Source: Gammaproteobacteria bacterium
Lineage (GTDB): Bacteria > Pseudomonadota > Gammaproteobacteria > Eutrophobiales > Eutrophobiaceae
NCBI GenBank assembly: GCA_016179185.1
Contig: JACORW010000068.1
Span: forward strand, 1-47,208
DNA: 47,208 nt
Reading direction: 5' to 3'
A program made the translations under genes and the position numbers. Below the pieces are notes generated by a model, which saw only the letters and a program-made list of their open reading frames with translations, ran no database searches and was not told the DNA's origin. Shown here in pieces: positions 46,044-47,208 of this stretch (position 1 is its first letter; every line of letters starts with the position of its first letter).

Positions 46044-47012
46044 ATGCGCGAATCACCGCCATCCGTGAACGAAGCGGCAGCCGATGCGCTGCGAATGCGG
46101 TTCCTGGGCATGGACTTCAATACACCGCTCGTGCTGCTGTCCGGGTGCGTCGGTTTCGGCGAGGAGTACACCCGCGTCAAGGGATTCTCCAATCGCGACG
46201 TCGGCGCGGTCTGCCTCAAGGGAACCACGCTGGCGCCTCGGCTCGGCAACGCGCCGCACCGGGTCGCCGAAACGTGGATGGGCATGCTCAATTCCATCGG
46301 CCTTCAGAATCCGGGCGCCAGGGCCGTGGTGGACGAATACCTGCCGAAGCTGGACTTCAGCGAGACCCGGTTCATCGCCAACGTCAGCGGTTCCACGTTT
46401 GAGGAGTATGCGGAGGTCGTGCGCATCTTTGACGATTCGCCCATTGACGCGATGGAGATCAATATCTCGTGCCCGAACGTCAAGGAGGGCGGCGTCCAGT
46501 TCGGCAATTTTCCGGACATGTCGGCGCGCGTCGTGGAGGCCTGCCGCGCCGCCACGAAAAAGCCGCTGATCACGAAGTTGTCTCCGAACCAGACCGACAT
46601 CGCCGAGAATGCGCGCCGCTGTCTGGAGGCGGGATCGGACGGATTCGCCGTCATCAATACGATTTCCGGGATGAGCATTGACATTGAAAAACGCCGCCCG
46701 GTGATCGGGCACAACCAGGGAGGGTTGTCCGGCCCGGCCATCAAGCCCATCGCGCTGCTCAAGGTGCACGAGGTGTATCAGGTATGCCGGAAGCACAGTG
46801 CCCCGATCATCGGCCAGGGCGGGATCGTCACGGCCGGCGACGCCGTGGAGTTCCTGCTGGCCGGTGCCTCCGCCGTCGGCGTCGGCACGGCGCTGTTCTA
46901 TGAGCCGCTCGCGTGCCAGAGCATCAATACGGGGCTGCGCGATTACCTTGTGCGCCACAAGCACAGTCACGTGTCGGAACTGGTGGGCAAACTCACGTTG
47001 AATGCTTGCTAA
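46044..47012 (+). CDS. pyrD: Dihydroorotate dehydrogenase, class 1B-like
   Basis: Oxidises dihydroorotate to orotate in pyrimidine synthesis with FMN. The catalytic Cys lies in INISCPNVKEGG, as in class 1 enzymes; class 2 enzymes use Ser. VCLKGTTLAPRLGN, GMLNSIGLQNPG, INTISGMSIDIEKRRP and GGLSGPAIKPIAL match the NAD-linked 1B group, which needs the PyrK partner; pyrK is not in the window. ATG at 46044 or GTG at 46035; TATCAT at 46027-46032 is close upstream, hinting at a short or absent leader. 322 residues. Confidence 0.86.
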   Translation: MRESPPSVNEAAADALRMRFLGMDFNTPLVLLSGCVGFGEEYTRVKGFSNRDVGAVCLKGTTLAPRLGNAPHRVAETWMGMLNSIGLQNPGARAVVDEYLPKLDFSETRFIANVSGSTFEEYAEVVRIFDDSPIDAMEINISCPNVKEGGVQFGNFPDMSARVVEACRAATKKPLITKLSPNQTDIAENARRCLEAGSDGFAVINTISGMSIDIEKRRPVIGHNQGGLSGPAIKPIALLKVHEVYQVCRKHSAPIIGQGGIVTAGDAVEFLLAGASAVGVGTALFYEPLACQSINTGLRDYLVRHKHSHVSELVGKLTLNAC

Positions 47013-47033
47013 TCAGACATACAGTCACAAGCT

Positions 47034-47208
47034 AATCGTATCTCGCTGAAACCCGTATCTCGTATCTCGTGAAGCGTATCTCGTAAAAAAAAGCTTGACA
47101 GAGCCTTGCGAAGGCGCCAACGTCAATTTTTGATAAACGAAAACCGCTTCACGCTTCACGCTTCACGCTACACTCTTCACGCTTCACGCTTCACGCTTCA
47201 CGCTTCAC
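47034..47208 (-). repeat. Composite heptamer repeat, copy 3 (inverted, runs off right edge)
   Basis: Read on the minus strand it has the same plan as copies 1 and 2: tandem GTGAAGC heptamers (47147-47208), a unique core, then ACGAGATACGCTTCACGAGA units and GGGTTTCA. The core differs and carries a GCCTT-GCG-AAGGC hairpin. Its orientation is opposite to the two rtcB-flanking copies, and it extends beyond the window. Confidence 0.75.

Overview
This 47 kb window looks like chromosomal DNA of a GC-rich gammaproteobacterium. The basis is the conserved gene neighbourhoods (dapF-DUF484-xerC; hslVU-DUF971-ubiE-ubiJ-ubiB; yibQ-ctpA-envC-gpmI facing yibN-secB-gpsA) and a near-complete MSHA-type pilus locus. 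A Chromatiales-like lineage is my inference from gene order. No rRNA, tRNA or CRISPR was found. No gene-free stretch exceeds about 300 bases.

Layout. (1) 1-7869: a partial integron integrase cut by the left edge, then a PolB-like exonuclease, RlmD, an L,D-transpeptidase, an orphan type I secretion ABC transporter, NagZ and a TraB/GumN protein. (2) 7870-9400: rtcB with a composite heptamer repeat on each side. (3) 9400-17321: cnoX facing dapF-DUF484-xerC, a 214-bp MITE-like element whose left end holds the xerC stop codon, a double-CDGSH/double-cupin fusion gene, hslV-hslU, DUF971 and ubiE. (4) 17318-19602: ubiJ and ubiB, ending at a large palindrome. (5) 19675-24848, minus strand: gpmI-envC-ctpA-yibQ, a cell-separation/peptidoglycan operon. 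(6) 25009-26992: rhodanese yibN, secB, gpsA. (7) 27119-45722: the MSHA-like type IV pilus system. (8) 45706-46043: a trmL gene with a large in-frame internal deletion. (9) 46044-47012: a class 1B dihydroorotate dehydrogenase, then another heptamer-repeat block running off the right edge.

The pilus region is the main accessory system. mshQ lies alone upstream instead of at the usual end. It is followed by mshI, a pilN-like gene, mshJ, K, L, M, N, E, G, an mshF-like gene and an unknown membrane protein in one tightly overlapping operon (inner-membrane platform, secretin, c-di-GMP-type assembly ATPase). A second unit begins with the major pilin mshA. It has a textbook CRP-type promoter (perfect CRP half-sites centred 61.5 bp before the predicted start), a structured leader and a strong terminator just after the pilin. 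Then come the minor pilins mshC, D, O and P. Together these genes would build a surface pilus whose pilin supply is linked to cAMP-CRP and whose assembly motor is linked to c-di-GMP. No prepilin peptidase is present, so it must be encoded elsewhere.

Small repeat families recur through the window: 7-bp-period tandem repeats at four loci, a MITE-like inverted-repeat element, a REP-like palindrome, and an array of AGGA-loop hairpins that has expanded the leader of the MshD prepilin in frame. Several of these have changed or now define the ends of genes, so the repeats deserve as much attention as the genes.
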